Shown here piece by piece: positions 1 through 12,148 of a stretch of 64,000 nt of DNA. The DNA is from Tretioscincus oriximinensis (lineage: Eukaryota > Chordata > Lepidosauria > Squamata > Gymnophthalmidae). A program made the translations under genes and the position numbers. Under the pieces are notes generated by a model. The model did not search any database, was not told where the DNA came from, and saw nothing but the letters and a program-made list of their open reading frames with translations. Position 1 is the first letter of the stretch. The number at the start of each line of letters is the position of its first letter. The DNA lies in contig JAJVDF010000018.1 of the NCBI GenBank assembly GCA_022410635.1, forward strand, positions 1,356,244-1,420,243. The letters are read 5' to 3'.

Positions 1-1089
1 GTGAGTTTGGAATTCAGCTTTTTCAAAGTTTTAGAAAACTTTCTGTACTAGAATATTTTATTTGGACCATTTCATAGAATGCTTATTAACAATGGCACAT
101 TTCTGTTTAACAAAATCAAATTAAGGCCTTCCTCTTCCACGCACTCTGATTCCTTCCTGATTTTCTATGTGTTTTTTCATATTTGCCAGAAAGCTACTGT
201 TGTTTATTGGGTTTGCTGTATTTATTTTGATCCTATCTTTTATTTCCAAGTAGTGACAAAGGAGCAGTTTCTTTGGACAGCTCTGAAAAATTCAAAGCTA
301 GCAGCAATGCATGTGCATTTCAAGGTCAAAAGACGGTGCTAGATTTTTCAGTATTATTCTTAAGATTTCCTGAGAGATGGTTTTAACAACTTAGAGAAAA
401 TGTTTTCATTTTCAGAGCTTAAGGCAAAATTCTTCTTAGCTTTTTCCATTTTTCCTTACTGAAGCTTTTTAGAAAGGCAAAACTAGGACACAGAATTGGT
501 CCAAGGCTTGATGCAATAACTTCCTTTGAAGTCCATGCAGCACATCCAATTGTATTTGTCATGGCTAGGATTTCCAGATAGAATCTGGGATAGAGTTTGC
601 ACCTTTAATNGCTATAGATGCCTGATGCACCTGGGGGGTTGAATTGTNACTTTTTCATATCCATTATAGGGACAACTTCTATACATGGCTGGTAAATGTT
701 TGAAACCCTGGATCTCTTTGGCCTTGCCAAAGATTAATTATGAAATAATTTCTTAATAAAATATTTGAAGGAACATAAAAATTGCCTCACTAGTTTGGAC
801 CCACAATCCATCAAATCCAGCAGTCTTCTCTTGCATTAGCCAGCAGATGCACATAAAAACTCACCAGTAGGACATGAGCACACAGTTTATTCTATCTGAA
901 GTCTCCCAGCAGATGGCCTTTGGAATAGACCACCTCTTACTGCCATCAGAATAATTGTCGTTGATACATCTGACTAACATTAATTGTTCCAGACTTTAAA
1001 AAAAATAAAAAATAACCAAGATACTATCTAACATCATCTCATGGAAACAAATTTCAAAGTTTAATTATTTATTATTTAAAAACAAAGTA
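1..1089. other. GPC1 intron, nothing recognised
   Basis: AT-rich intronic sequence with two single N bases near 610-650. No coding, RNA or clear repeat signal was seen on either strand. Confidence 0.5.
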
Positions 1090-1308
1090 NAGTGGTACCT
1101 CGGTTCCCGAACACAATTCGTTCCAGCAGGACGGTCGAGAACCAATTTGTTCGGGAACCGAAGCAAGGNGCGCCGGGCCGAAAGAACGCCGGAGGAAGTT
1201 CGACTTCCAAATCGGTGTTCGGATTCCAGGACTTCGGATTTCTGGAATCTGCCGGTCGAACACCGATTTGGTCGACTTTCAAGGCGTTCGAGAACCGAGG
1301 TACCACTG
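1090..1308. mobile_element. Tc1/mariner-like MITE with TA target duplication
   Basis: A 219-bp GC-richer element inside AT-rich intron. The ends are inverted repeats: the left end reads AGTGGTACCTCGGTT after an N that is probably C, and the right end is its complement. TA dinucleotides flank both sides (1088-1089 and 1309-1310), the target-site duplication of Tc1/mariner elements. Internal subterminal inverted repeats (GAACACCGATTTGG type) are also present. There is no transposase, so it is non-autonomous. The short open frames on both strands here come from the GC-rich palindromic sequence and are not genes. Confidence 0.75.
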
Positions 1309-3439
1309 TATTTTCTTTTGCCTATGTTAAATCTGGGAAAAGCAGAAACACTTCTCCCTATCTGCTTTGTCCGCACTATGTACAACTTTGTATGCCTCTA
1401 TTATTTTTCCTCTCACTCATCTTCTTTCTAGAGGAAGAAGACCCAGGTGTTGACCTTTGTATGATTCCCATCATACAAAAGTCTGTTCTGTTCAGAGTAT
1501 AATGAGGAAAGTTATTTCAATGCTGCTTTCCATCAAGCCTCATCATAAATTTCACCCAAGGCTACCATTTATAGGTCAAAGCCTTGGAGCAATCATTTAT
1601 TTGATTCTGGATTCTCCTTCACCTGATAGGTTTCAGAAGCTAAAGGGAAAATGAGAGAAATAAGGGATTTCTGGGTTACCCTGCCAGCCACACTGTGTAA
1701 TGAGAAGATATCATCAAATACTGGGAATGAGGACAGATGTTGGAATGGAATGACGAAAGGAAGGTAAGGCTGGTCAAAAATGCATACAAAATGAATAATA
1801 TTTTATTTTTGTTACAGCTTTGAAATTTGCAAACTAAATTCTGATGTTGAAATGGATAAATGCAAAAAGAAACCACTAGTTATTTATCAAACACTAGGAT
1901 CTACTTTTTCTGAGACGGGTCTCCAGTACACAAGCACATAGATATGCTTTCTTGGATCAAAATAGCAAGTGTAATTTTGTTTCAGCTTTTCTGATCTCAT
2001 ACAGTTTATTCAGATCCAATGCTGGTTTAGATTTCTAGAAACCGAACTGATCCTTTTCATTTCCTTTTCCCCATCCCTCTCTACCATTCAAAAACTGAAG
2101 ACAGTTTACACACACCTGGCCAGGAACAAGCAATATGAGGCAAGAATGAATGAAGTCAGTGGCCATCCTGCCCTGGATTCAAAGTCAAAGAATAAAACAT
2201 CTCTGGCTTTGATTTGCAGCCTAGGAATATACTGGAAGTGGATCATCTTCCAAGATCTGGAAAAATATCATTGGAATCAGAATGGAACCTGAGTTAGTTC
2301 TACTTCCATTGCTTATTTACAAAGCAGTGAGGGGAAAGATATACATCCTGGATCACAGNGGAGCCCACTTTAAAATGGTCTACTAGCATGCCCCCATTCA
2401 TGATTCCCATGTTTAAAAACAGGGAATTCTTTTGTCTCCGCAAAGCCTCTACTTTTCAAGGTTAAGAACATCTGGATCTTTTACTGTTCCCCTCAGAACT
2501 TGGTTTTCAGCACACTAATTTTTTTTTGCTGCTCCTTCTGTTCCAATTAATCTGAATCATTCTCATTTCTTGCTTATTTGAGTTATTTGTATGTTCTTTC
2601 CCATTTCCTCTAAAATTTGAAGTGGTTAACAAAACAAAAGTCAAAACATAGAATAAAAACAAAATTAAAAGCACATTTAAAACTGTGATCCACAGAAGGA
2701 ATGTCTGAACAAAGAAGAGAGAGGGGGATTCCAAAGGGAAGCTGCTACCACTAAGAAAATCTAATTATCTCATTGGCTTATGAGTTATGTGGAACCTGCA
2801 GTGAGACACCTCGGGACAATCTCAGATCTTTTGGGAGGCATTCTTTAAAATGTTACTGTCTCAGGCTGTTTAGGACTTTTTCACAAAGCATAAGATTTTG
2901 AATCTGACCCAGCAGTTATCAAATAGCATAATTATTTAAGTAAAACAGTCAATCCACTCAGTAACCTGCTTGTTATATATTGTACTTGTAGCTTCCAAAG
3001 TAGATAAAAGCGTGTATGATAGTAGTCAAAACAAAATTTACCAAGACAAAAGTTGCCTTGTCCAGGTAAGGATTTAACTAGTTTTTCAACTAAAATAGGC
3101 AGGTGTATTGAGCTTTGTCAGATAATGGTCAGAGTCCCACAAACTGCATACTTGTTCCTTCTGAAGAAGTGCAACTCCATTTAGAACAGCCAAAAATCCG
3201 ACTCTTGATCCTTGGTACTTCCCACCCATAAAACATCTGTTGTGTTAGGCTTAACCACAGTTTGCAAGGTCTCATGGACCCCATTACTGCATCAACTAAG
3301 GCCTGCACATTGACAAATGTCCACTGTAGCCCCTTCAGTATTCGGTATTTTGCTTTCAAGGGGCTTTGCATCTCAAATCATTTCGTAATTGCTATAGAAG
3401 ATAGGAATAGGATAGACATTTCTACTAAATGGGTTTCTG
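1309..3439. other. GPC1 intron, nothing recognised
   Basis: AT-rich intronic sequence without convincing exons. Short open frames lack any recognisable family signature. The final few hundred bases may already be degraded LINE sequence, but I could not recognise it. Confidence 0.45.
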
Positions 3440-4330
3440 GTAGGACCTTTGTACATTCCATTCATATGTAAATATGCAGATGATACTCGGCTCTATCACT
3501 CTGTTCCATCTGAATCAGGAGAGGTAGTTGAAGTGCTTGACAAATGCCTGGAAACATTGATAGCTTGGATGGCGGGCAATAAACTGAAGATGAATCCAGA
3601 CAAGACGGAGGTGCTGTGTTGGAGCATCCAGGGTTCATGAAGTTGGGAGGACCTATCCTTGATGGGGAAGAATTGCCCTATAAGGGGGTGCTTCTGGACT
3701 CTGCACTGACACTTGAAAATCAGGTGGAAACATTGGCCAGGAATACCTACCTACAGTTAAGCCTAGTTTGCCAGTTACAGCCACTTCTGAACAGGGATGA
3801 TCTATCCACAGTAATTCATGCTCTGGTAACTTCCAGATTGGACAACTGTAATCCACTCTATATAGAGCTGACCTTATAGCTCAGTATAAGGCTTGGAAGC
3901 TGCAGTTGGTGCAGAATGCAGCAGCTGAATTGTTGACCAGAACGGCTAGCCAGACACATATCTTGCCAGTTTTGAACGAGCTGCACTGGCTCCCAATCTG
4001 TTACCAAGCCCAATTCAATATAAGGTCCTAAGTAACTTGGGCCCCAAAAAGCTAGAGTTATGCCTTCTCCCATATCAACCTGCCCATGCCTTAAGATCTG
4101 CAGGGGAAATCCTGGTTGTACCACCCCTCTCAGCAGTAAAGGGAGTGGGAGGCATGGCCTTCTTAGTGGTTGCCCCCAGTCTCCTCCTTGGAGTGCATCA
4201 GTCACCAACATTACAGTTCAATTGGCATTCAGGCACCTGGCCTCCTATAAATGCCTGCCCCAGGCAATACTTCACTCCATAGTATCTGAAGTTGTAGAAA
4301 ACTCACGCTGCCTATCATTTTCATGTTAAT
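3440..4330 (+). mobile_element. L2-type LINE fragment, reverse-transcriptase C-terminal part, degraded
   Basis: The translation at 3449-3640 contains the reverse-transcriptase motif KYADDTRLYHS followed by an L2-like segment ending NKLKMNPDKTEVL. The frame then shifts, and 3616-3879 continues with GVLLDSALTLENQVETLA and VIHALVTSRLDNCNPLY, typical of the L2/Jockey clade downstream of the catalytic domain. Further 3' sequence matching the QLVQNAA and LHWLPI region is present in a third frame to about 4020. Frameshifts and stops show it is dead. It is 5'-truncated and lies in a GPC1 intron in the same orientation as the gene. Confidence 0.8.
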
Positions 4331-4945
4331 CTTTAAATTGCTATGAGACCACATTGCTGGAAATTCTCTATCCAGACTTATTTATTTGAATTCTGTCCCT
4401 CAGCATGTTTAATATTCCCCAATAAGTGTTCAATTTCAGTTTAGAAATTAAAGAAACTCTTAGCCAGATTCTCAATGGTTTAACTGGTCTGTTGTCAACA
4501 ATAAAGCCCCAGAATGAAATCAGGGGAGGACCAAATTGATCTCTTCAAATTTTTGTGCTTCAGTCTGAAGCACAAGCAAAATAGTAATATAATATTGACT
4601 ATAACAGAGCTGAAAACAGTAACAGTGCTTGAGGCATAAAGATGTTTATGTAAATCAAATGTATTCCTGTACAGTTCTTTGATTTAATATGTTTCTTAAA
4701 ACTATTTTTAAAAGTTTTTGCTTTTGCTTTTAAATAACAAAACACAAATGAAACAAAAAAATCTTTAATTTTAATGTATTGCCAAACTTTGTCTAAGTTA
4801 AAAGTAAAAGCAAATTCTTCCATGATCTTTGTTTCCATTTCACAAAATGAAAAGAAATGCACAGGTTGGGTCCTTATATTTAATTAATTTCAGTATCTGG
4901 TATACCAGAGTTATATTTCTGCATGATCTTGTACCCTTTTTGCAG
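4331..4945. other. GPC1 intron up to the exon acceptor
   Basis: AT-rich intron. It ends with the acceptor CCCTTTTTGCAG just before 4946. Nothing else was recognised. Confidence 0.5.
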
Positions 4946-5121
4946 GTACCTTCCAGATGTGATGGGAGACGGTCTAGCCAATCAGATTAATAACCCAGAA
5001 GTTGATGTAGACATTACCAAACCAGATATGGTTGTGCGCCANCAAATCATGCAGCTAAAGATTATGACAAACCGCCTGCGCAATGCATATAATGGAAATG
5101 ATGTAGATTTCCAGGATACAA
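4946..5121 (+). CDS. GPC1: GPC1 penultimate coding exon (glypican core, C-terminal part)
   Basis: This 176-bp exon encodes about 58 complete residues of the glypican-1 core protein, beginning at a split Arg codon ([17 protein letters not shown]) and ending at ...[10 protein letters not shown] with one base of the next Ser codon. The boundaries are the acceptor TTTTTGCAG|G and the donor A|GTAAGT. The phases fit the next exon exactly. An N at 5042 leaves one residue ambiguous (CAN, Gln or His; glypican-1 is expected to have Gln). The segment lies just before the glycosaminoglycan attachment region. Confidence 0.9.
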
Positions 5122-6229
5122 GTAAGTGAAATGTGGGGCTTAGAAGATGTTATGAAGCTGGAAATAGCAGCCTGTAGACTGCAGTGATTGAAAGGCAGAA
5201 AGGCCTCAGAAGTACTGTATTTCTCCACTTTTGATCTTAACAATTCTCCTGACTTCTGTCCCTTGCTTGCCCTGGAGACTAACAAAAAAATAAGCAGCAG
5301 GAGCTTTTATAGACAACTTTATTTTTTAGATACATCTGAAAAAATAGACTTGTCTATGAAAGTTCTTGCCACCTACATTTTTCTTGTCTCTTGTTAATCT
5401 CTAAACTGCTGTAAGATCCCCTTAGATTTTCTAGACTCAGACTATGAAGGCTGTTTCTTTGTAGTCTTGCTACTGACTACTACAATACTGACTACTAATT
5501 GATTATTGATTACCATTAGCTAACTGTCCTTTTTTCTGACTTTATCTATTCCTTAGCCATAGTTAAAAACACATTCAAGATGATTATCTAAGACTCAGAG
5601 GTTAATGAGTCATATAAAGTTTATTCCACAAGTTTAGTATCTGAATACTGTTGTTGGATGTGTTTTGATACTGTTTTAATATGCTAATTTTATATTCTTG
5701 TTTTTTTCTGTTGGCCGCCCTGAGACGTTTGAGTATAGGGTATAAGTGTAAATAAATAAATAAACTTATTGGCTTATTATTAAATGCCAAACATACCTAT
5801 TTATCTAAATATTCTACCTAGCCATTATCTGTTTTGCTGATGTTTGCCATCAACACATTTAAGTAATATTGCAAGTTTTTATTTTTTTAAAACAGAAGAG
5901 CATTTGTCAATAAAAATAATAAAATCGATGCATTAGGAAAGTGAAATGCAATAAAGGCACCCATTTATCCATTATTTAAAAAGAAACTGGTGTTTATATA
6001 TCTTAAGGAACTGAAGGAAGTACATTTTTCATTCTCTTCCATTCTGTCCTCACAAGAATCTTACCAGTTTAGACTAAGAGACAGTGAGAACCCAAAAGCA
6101 CTTCCTGGGCCTTTATGGCATTGTAGGAAATCAAATCCAGAAATTCCTAAGTTGTCACTCGACTTTCTACACCAGTGGGACAAATAATAATGCCTTCACT
6201 GACTAGCAAATGGACTTTTTCTCCTTTAG
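5122..6229. other. Last GPC1 intron
   Basis: An intron of 1,108 bp running from GTAAGT to TCTCCTTTAG. Apart from the short LINE/SINE-type tail at 5712-5763, no feature was recognised. Confidence 0.7.
5712..5763 (+). repeat. LINE/SINE 3' tail fragment with AAAT repeats
   Basis: The motif GGCCGCCCTGAGACG followed by a TATAGGGTATAAGTGT stretch and (AAAT)n resembles the 3' tails of L2/SINE elements in reptiles (GCCGCCCTGAG ... ATATAAATAAA). It is a short isolated remnant. Confidence 0.5.
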
Positions 6230-6453
6230 GTGATGACATCAGTGGATCCGGAAGTGGAGATGGTTGTCCCGATGACGTCTGTGTCAAAAGACAGTCTAAG
6301 AGCTCTAACACGATGCCACCAGAGACATATCCTATACCCAAGCAGTCAGGACAAGGCGTCAGTGGAAATGATAGCAGTGTATTTTTGCCTTCTTCCATTC
6401 TTTTATTACTGTCTCTGGCTGCTGATATTGCAATATGCTACCTTTGGCGGTAA
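6230..6453 (+). CDS. GPC1: GPC1 last coding exon (GAG sites and GPI-anchor signal)
   Basis: This exon encodes the end of glypican-1 after the split Ser codon: DDISGSGSGDGCPDDVC, then a variable linker, then a C-terminal GPI signal ending ...LAADIAICYLWR before TAA at 6451-6453. The consecutive Ser-Gly dipeptides next to acidic residues are the heparan sulfate attachment sites known in glypicans. The hydrophobic stretch SSILLLLSLAADIAI preceded by small residues (SGNDSS) is the expected GPI-transamidase signal. The acceptor is CTCCTTTAG|GT. The linker between the Cys pair and the hydrophobic tail differs most from mammalian glypican-1, as expected for this poorly conserved part. Confidence 0.9.
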
Positions 6454-6810
6454 CTCATTTTACAGCCGTGAAGAAGACTGTGGTGGTTGAGGTCTTTGCC
6501 AAAAATGTGGACTATATTTAATTCATCTTGGCAAAATGAGGGAGATAAAAGTTCTTGATTGTTTGTGATAACCTGGCAGTGCTAGAGCTGGTCTTCTTTT
6601 TCTTTACTCCTCCCCTCTTTTTTGGATCTTCTATGAATGCTGGACCTTTTTTGCTGTACCTCATTTTTTAAAGAGTCATTGATTTGCCATAAAGAACAAC
6701 CTAATGACCTACAACACATCTTAGCAGATAGGTGTAATGGAGAAAGACCAAATGACCCTCAAGACAACACTGTTTATAGTCACTGTAATAAAATATGCAA
6801 ATATCTCTTA
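6454..6810 (+). other. GPC1: GPC1 3' UTR (proximal part) with candidate poly(A) signal
   Basis: Sequence after the TAA stop. A canonical AATAAA occurs at 6787-6792, about 335 bases after the stop. Glypican-1 transcripts in other vertebrates can have longer 3' UTRs, so the true cleavage site may be further downstream. The sequence alone does not settle it. Confidence 0.5.
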
Positions 6811-9800
6811 CTCTATTTAACAGTAGCCAAGAGCGCACTGCAAGAAAATGAAATGACATACAATTTTTAATTTAAAACATTTCCATGTGCTGTATAAACG
6901 GGGTGAGAGCCTAATTTTCCATTAAGCAAGTGGCACATGATCTAGATATGTGCATGAACTAAAATGCATTAATTTGGTTTGGAAATATATTAATTCAGTT
7001 TGATCTTGAACCAAGTCAAGTCAGCTTAACTTGGTTTGAATCCAACATTAGCTCATGAGCTGTTTGATTACTACAAAAAAAATAAGGAAAAATATTGAAA
7101 AATTCTTATTTAAAAGACTAGTGGGAGTTGAATTTAACTAATTTGAATTGAATCAGGCGGTTCAACGGTCCTTATTTGGGGTGTTTAAGTGGGGTGTTTG
7201 GTTCAATTCAAATTGTGTCAAATTACCTGGTTAGAAGCAAACTGGATCAAACCCAAACAAATTTGCACTGCTCTTGATCCATCTATTCCTTTGATGTAGG
7301 AGTAATTATTTCATATAATCTTGACAAGTAAGAGATTAATCTGGAATTCAGAATTAAATCTACCAATTTGCACATATTTCTATTGATTAGTAATTTATGC
7401 CGATTCATATTCCTCCTACATCCAAGTGAACTGGAANGAGCTGTAGGTTTTGCATGATCCTATGAAAGAAACGAACTGATAAAATGCAATACAGTACTTT
7501 AATATGCAACACTGCAACTGAAATATGCATGGGAAGACTTCTGCCTGGAAAGTTTTGCTTTCTGTTTGAGACAGAAAATCCTCCCTATTAATATTGACAA
7601 CAGTCAACATTTACCAAAGGGATAACACAAAGAAGCTGTTTTGTGAGGTTTTGTATATTATTACTTGTCCTGTTAGCAAAGTCTGATATCANCTAGTTGA
7701 TCAATGTAAGAAACAGCTACTGTTGAATGTCCCTGAAGATTTGCTAGGATATATCACCTTTTCAAGAACCTGCTAATTTTTGAGTCATCTACAATTTCAT
7801 CAATTGATGAAAAGAATTAAGCAGACCAAAGCCAGTCTGAGTCATTAAATTTATCAAATGCTAATCTATTTCATTTCGTATTGGCATAGTTCTCTATGTT
7901 CTCCAACTATTTTTAGTACAATTTCATCATTTTTAGAATTTTTTTATCTTGATTGTTCTTACATACTGGTCAGGTGTATTGATAAGGGAGTGCTTGGCAT
8001 GGGGAAAAGAGGAGCTTTGGACAAGATGTATTTCTCTGTTGGGGAATCTGTGCTTACATTGCTCTTTGTTTTGAATTATTAGACGTAAATGACCTAGAGT
8101 CATAAATCTTTTTTTTTTTTTTCAAAGCCATGTAGCTCCTAAAGCCAATTCTGTTGGTCAAATTATATTGCATCTTTAACAAAAGCTGTGTTATTAATTC
8201 ATTCTATTTCCTATCAAGATAATTTTTTAAGGGAGAATGGGTCTGAAAGCATATTTTTCACACTTAATATATTCGCTTTGCATAAACATTGGAATATTTC
8301 TNCATCTTAATAAAAAAAAGTGATCATGAGCAACATTCAAAAAGATGAATTTATAGTTACACAGAACTACAATAAGGGAAGTAATTCTGTCACTAGGACA
8401 TTGGAAATGATAAAATATTGCAACTCAAATCCTATTCATTGTCCTATGTGTTTTTCTGTAATACTGGGGAAAATTAGTTTTCTAGACACCTCAATCAGTA
8501 TTATAGATTACCAATTTCACTGCTGAGTTTTGAAAACAGTTTATCAAAATTTGATGCCAGCAGGAATTTTCTCATAAACAACATGTACATTTGTGCTTAT
8601 TATTTTAAAACCTATGAGAGAACAATACCTCAGCTGCCTTTATTATCGATCTACTCACTGTAAGATTTCTTTGTTTTCAATTACACCATTGTTGAAATAA
8701 TGCTAACTATGAAAGAGAACTGACAATTGAATAGCTGCCTCCTTTGAATGAAGGACCATATTCAAATAGCACTAACTATGTAGCCTTCTGCTGCTCAGAA
8801 TACAATGCAGTTAATGGATATCCACATTACAAGGGGAAATGAATTGATTGTCATTTCCTTCTCTCCCCTCAGAATAAAAATGAAAGTTGTTTTCTGATGA
8901 AGAACTGTAAATACAGTTCATATTTAAGTTTCAGAACAACAACTCACCTTTCTCCCTCCTCGTGCAGAACTAAAACATGGATTAGAAGAGGAATCAAAGA
9001 ATTAGAAATGTTCTTTCTAGGACAGATGGACTTCCTCCCAACCTTTCTCCAACCTCGCTTGCAGTAAAGGTGATCATTCAAGAAATACATGATACTGAAA
9101 GAGTCTTCAAAGTGCCACAAGCCCCCCTTGCTGTACTTGCAAGACCCAATGAATCAAGAGAAGTAAAATGCCTATCAGCACTGATCTGTTACTTATTATT
9201 AATGGAGCATATTATTATGCTGGTTCTCACTCTCTGATTTCATCAACTCACATTTAGATCCACAACAGAGATCATTAGGAAGGGTTCAAACAAAGCTCAT
9301 TCCTCTTCTCTGTGCTCCTGATGTAACACATGGGCTCTAATTGCAGCCTGCATGTTCCTTTTTTCGTAAAACATGTCAATCTACCCAAACACTTTCTGCT
9401 TCTATAGAAAACTGAGCAGTTCCATAATTAAAGTATCTTCTACTACCACCTGTAGTAGAAAGAACTTGCAAGTACAGTACATATTATTCATGACAGTTGA
9501 CAACTGTGTTTTTTCAAGTTTCCATTGTCTATCAACATGGCAGTGTTCAGTTTTGTTATTTAATAGCACTTTTCCNTAATAATTCAATTTTAATAACTGA
9601 GCGCATAAAATTTACATGTAGCCTCTTTGAAAATCTGTCAAGTGTAAACCAAAATCATGAATATCCAACATACTCATTTTGTGCCATAATGTCTTTCTGA
9701 ATGATGGGTGGCAGTCAATAGCAGCTTTCAGAGCTTTGATATTTATCCTTTACAAAAGACAAACAACCTATTGTTTTCTGGTGGGGCTTTTTAAGGAGTT

Positions 9801-10235
9801 AATGTACAAATATATCCAGAATACACCTTGGCTTTAAAACAACAACAACACAAGTTTATTTCACTTATGGCATACTTGGCCATTATATATTTCTTTTGGT
9901 TCCAAGGTACTTGTAGCTATCTTGCACTGTTGAAATATGTTCTTTGAAACCTTGTATAAATAAACAACAACAAAACAGACTGTAGACTGAAATCTATATA
10001 AATGCCACTTGCAACAAAAATTGTTTTATTTCTTACTGTTTTACTGAGTTTTCAGTGTTAGCTGATAGCTTATCATCATAAAAACTGAAATCTGCATCAA
10101 CACCTCCAAAAAACAACAGCATACTAATCCAGTCATATTCCAACTTAACATGCAGGAAGCATCAGTGTAACAGTTTTACAGATACTTGCCAGTACTTAGA
10201 AGGGAATTTGTTGAGTACCATTACATGGTAATGGC
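6811..10235. other. Intergenic or distal GPC1 3' UTR, nothing coding recognised
   Basis: AT-rich DNA between the two convergent genes. The segment 6940-7260 has repeated AATTTGG/CAAATT and TTGGTTTGA-like words in both orientations and may be an old, unclassified inverted-repeat element. The short open frames have no recognisable family signature. Confidence 0.45.
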
Positions 10236-10918
10236 CAATTTTTAGTTGACAACAAACACAGAAAAACCCTAGGGTTTGAATAAAAGTCCCAAAGGACCAA
10301 ATATAATAAAAAGTTCTAGACGCCATGCAACGTGAGATGGTACTTCAGTAATAAAACAGCTTGACGGCCAGATGCGTTTCGACCGGTATGGTCTTTAGTG
10401 GCCTATACAGTGTACCATACATAGATTCAAATATATAGATCCATAGACACTCTTTGAATCTTTTTGGAGCCTTGTGTTGCCAGTTGAAGTACAACTGTGT
10501 GGATTTTTCTAGAATATGCATGCAATTTGAATCTATATATGGTACACTGTATAGTCCACTGAAGAAGACCATACCAGTCGAAATGCGTCTGGCCGTCCAG
10601 CTGTTTATTACTGAANTACCATCTCACGTTTCGTCCTGACCTACTACATTGCATGACGTCTAGGACTCTTTATTATATTTGATCCTTTTGGACTTTTATT
10701 CATTTTTATCTGGACTTATATTGGGCAGTTTTTTATACTATACATTGTGGTTTATCGATTATTGTTTGAAATATATCTTTATATCATATTCAGTTGTTCA
10801 ACTATTGTTTTTGTGTATATTTGATTCAGGATACCCTAGGGTTTTTCTGTGTTTGTTGTGGTGTATTTCTCCCTGGTGGGTATAGGGATTGTTTTGCTTT
10901 TTATCAATTTTTAGTTGA
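10236..10918. mobile_element. Penelope-like retroelement relic: inverted LTR-like pair with 14-bp target duplication
   Basis: The identical 14-mer CAATTTTTAGTTGA flanks the element at 10236-10249 and 10905-10918. Between them, 10250 to about 10435 and about 10527 to 10904 are inverted copies of each other. The shared blocks include CCCTAGGGTTTTTCTGTG, the TTTATTATATTTG block, and the block around the AAACGC/AAATGC site. The left arm lacks segments present in the right arm, and the right arm lacks a few bases of the left. Each arm carries a hammerhead-like core, CTGAAGA...GAAA at 10559-10583 (plus) and CTAAAGA...GAAA at 10377-10398 (minus). Hammerhead motifs in LTR-like ends and inverted partial copies are known for Penelope-like elements. 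The family assignment is inference; the repeats and duplication are seen directly. Confidence 0.6.
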
Positions 10919-12064
10919 GTNCATGAGCACCTCCTAGCGCATCCCTATTCAGTTTACTTGACACAGAAGTGGTTCGCCTTCTCTACTTCTAGGAAGAGGT
11001 TGGCGATCAACCCAACAATCTATGCTTGTTCTATCACTGAGCTACTAATTTGTTTTTCACAAGTTATCTACATTTGATTATAAATTCTATCCATTACTAA
11101 CTTTACATGATGATTCTGCAAACACTTGCATATGACATGCCCTGGCCATGGTCTACATGCCTATCAAACACTCTGCAGCCATCATGGATAGCAGATCTAG
11201 AATATTCTGTACTTACCTGATAGAATGTGCAGATCTTAATCTGATGCAACGTCCCTGAGGTGTCCCAAGTTGTTCCCAATCATTGTCAGCTGTGGACAGG
11301 TTAAATACAGCAAAAATGTTCCATGCTCTGCAGCTGTTGAGAGACTTGTTATATCATTCCACTCAGTTAAGAAATAATTTGGAAAGGCATCATACAAATA
11401 CATTGATTAAACGATGAAAATACTTTCTTGGACCATAACTAAAAATGGTCTTTACCCAAAGTGTGGGTGGTGCGAAATACTGTTTTTTGCTACCTGTATA
11501 GGATAATTCCCAAAGACCAGGCCAAATAGATAAGTGCAAAAATATCTTATGTCTACTGATGGTACCAAATTTTAGATACTATTCTGTCTAAAGCAGATGA
11601 AGATTTCCTTTTGAGTTGGGGGAGGGGGAATAGATTCAGTGATCCATGTTAATGTGTGGTTCTATAAGGCCCAAAAGCTGGCTATGCAAATCCTTTTTCC
11701 TGAATAAAGACAAGTGCAAGGTTTTATTTCCTTATATATGCAAATCACAATAAAGTTCATTAATACCAGTACTATAAATATTTGGATTTTAGTTATTAGG
11801 ATCAGTAATATTTTGGCCTAGTCATATGGGTCCAATACTCCTAAACTTTAGGATTAACATTTAACAGGAATCCTCACATTTCAAGCAGTCCAATCAGCAC
11901 ATTTAAGAAGTTTAAAGCATGTGCAATGAAGCAGAGGCATATAAAAGCTGCATTTCAAGGCATTCATATGTTTTAATTCCACCAAGCAAATGATAAATGT
12001 GTTTCCAAGTGCTCACATCCATCAAAAGAGAAAAGAGCATGAACTAAATACAAACGTAAGTTAA
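10919..12064. other. Intergenic, nothing recognised
   Basis: Low-GC intergenic DNA between GPC1 and ANKMY1. No coding or repeat family was recognised. Confidence 0.45.
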
Positions 12065-12148
12065 ATATACTGCTCAAAACAATTAAGGGAACACTTTAAC
12101 ATAACATGTTATGTTAAAGTATTCCCTTAATTGTTTTGAGCAGTATAT
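12065..12148. repeat. Near-perfect 84-bp palindrome (Tc1-like miniature element)
   Basis: The two arms, 12065-12106 and 12107-12148, are reverse complements with a single mismatch (12092 against 12121) and no spacer. The ends read ATACTGCTCAAAACAATTAA, resembling terminal repeats of Tc1/mariner elements, and TA bases lie at the borders. It looks like a miniature element reduced to its two terminal repeats. Confidence 0.8.

Larger units (their letters stand above)
1..6453 (+). other. GPC1: GPC1 gene, 3' part (two coding exons visible)
   Basis: Glypican-1 is a GPI-anchored heparan sulfate proteoglycan of the cell surface that modulates growth-factor signalling (family knowledge). Only the C-terminal part is in the window: exons at 4946-5121 and 6230-6453 joined by an intron of about 1.1 kb. 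Upstream exons lie beyond position 1, so 1-4945 is intron. I choose GPC1 over GPC2, 4 and 6 because the core segment with the motifs [14 protein letters not shown] and [11 protein letters not shown] matches my recollection of glypican-1. The neighbour ANKMY1, also adjacent to GPC1 in human, supports this. The splice phases are compatible and the frame is open to a TAA stop. Confidence 0.88.
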
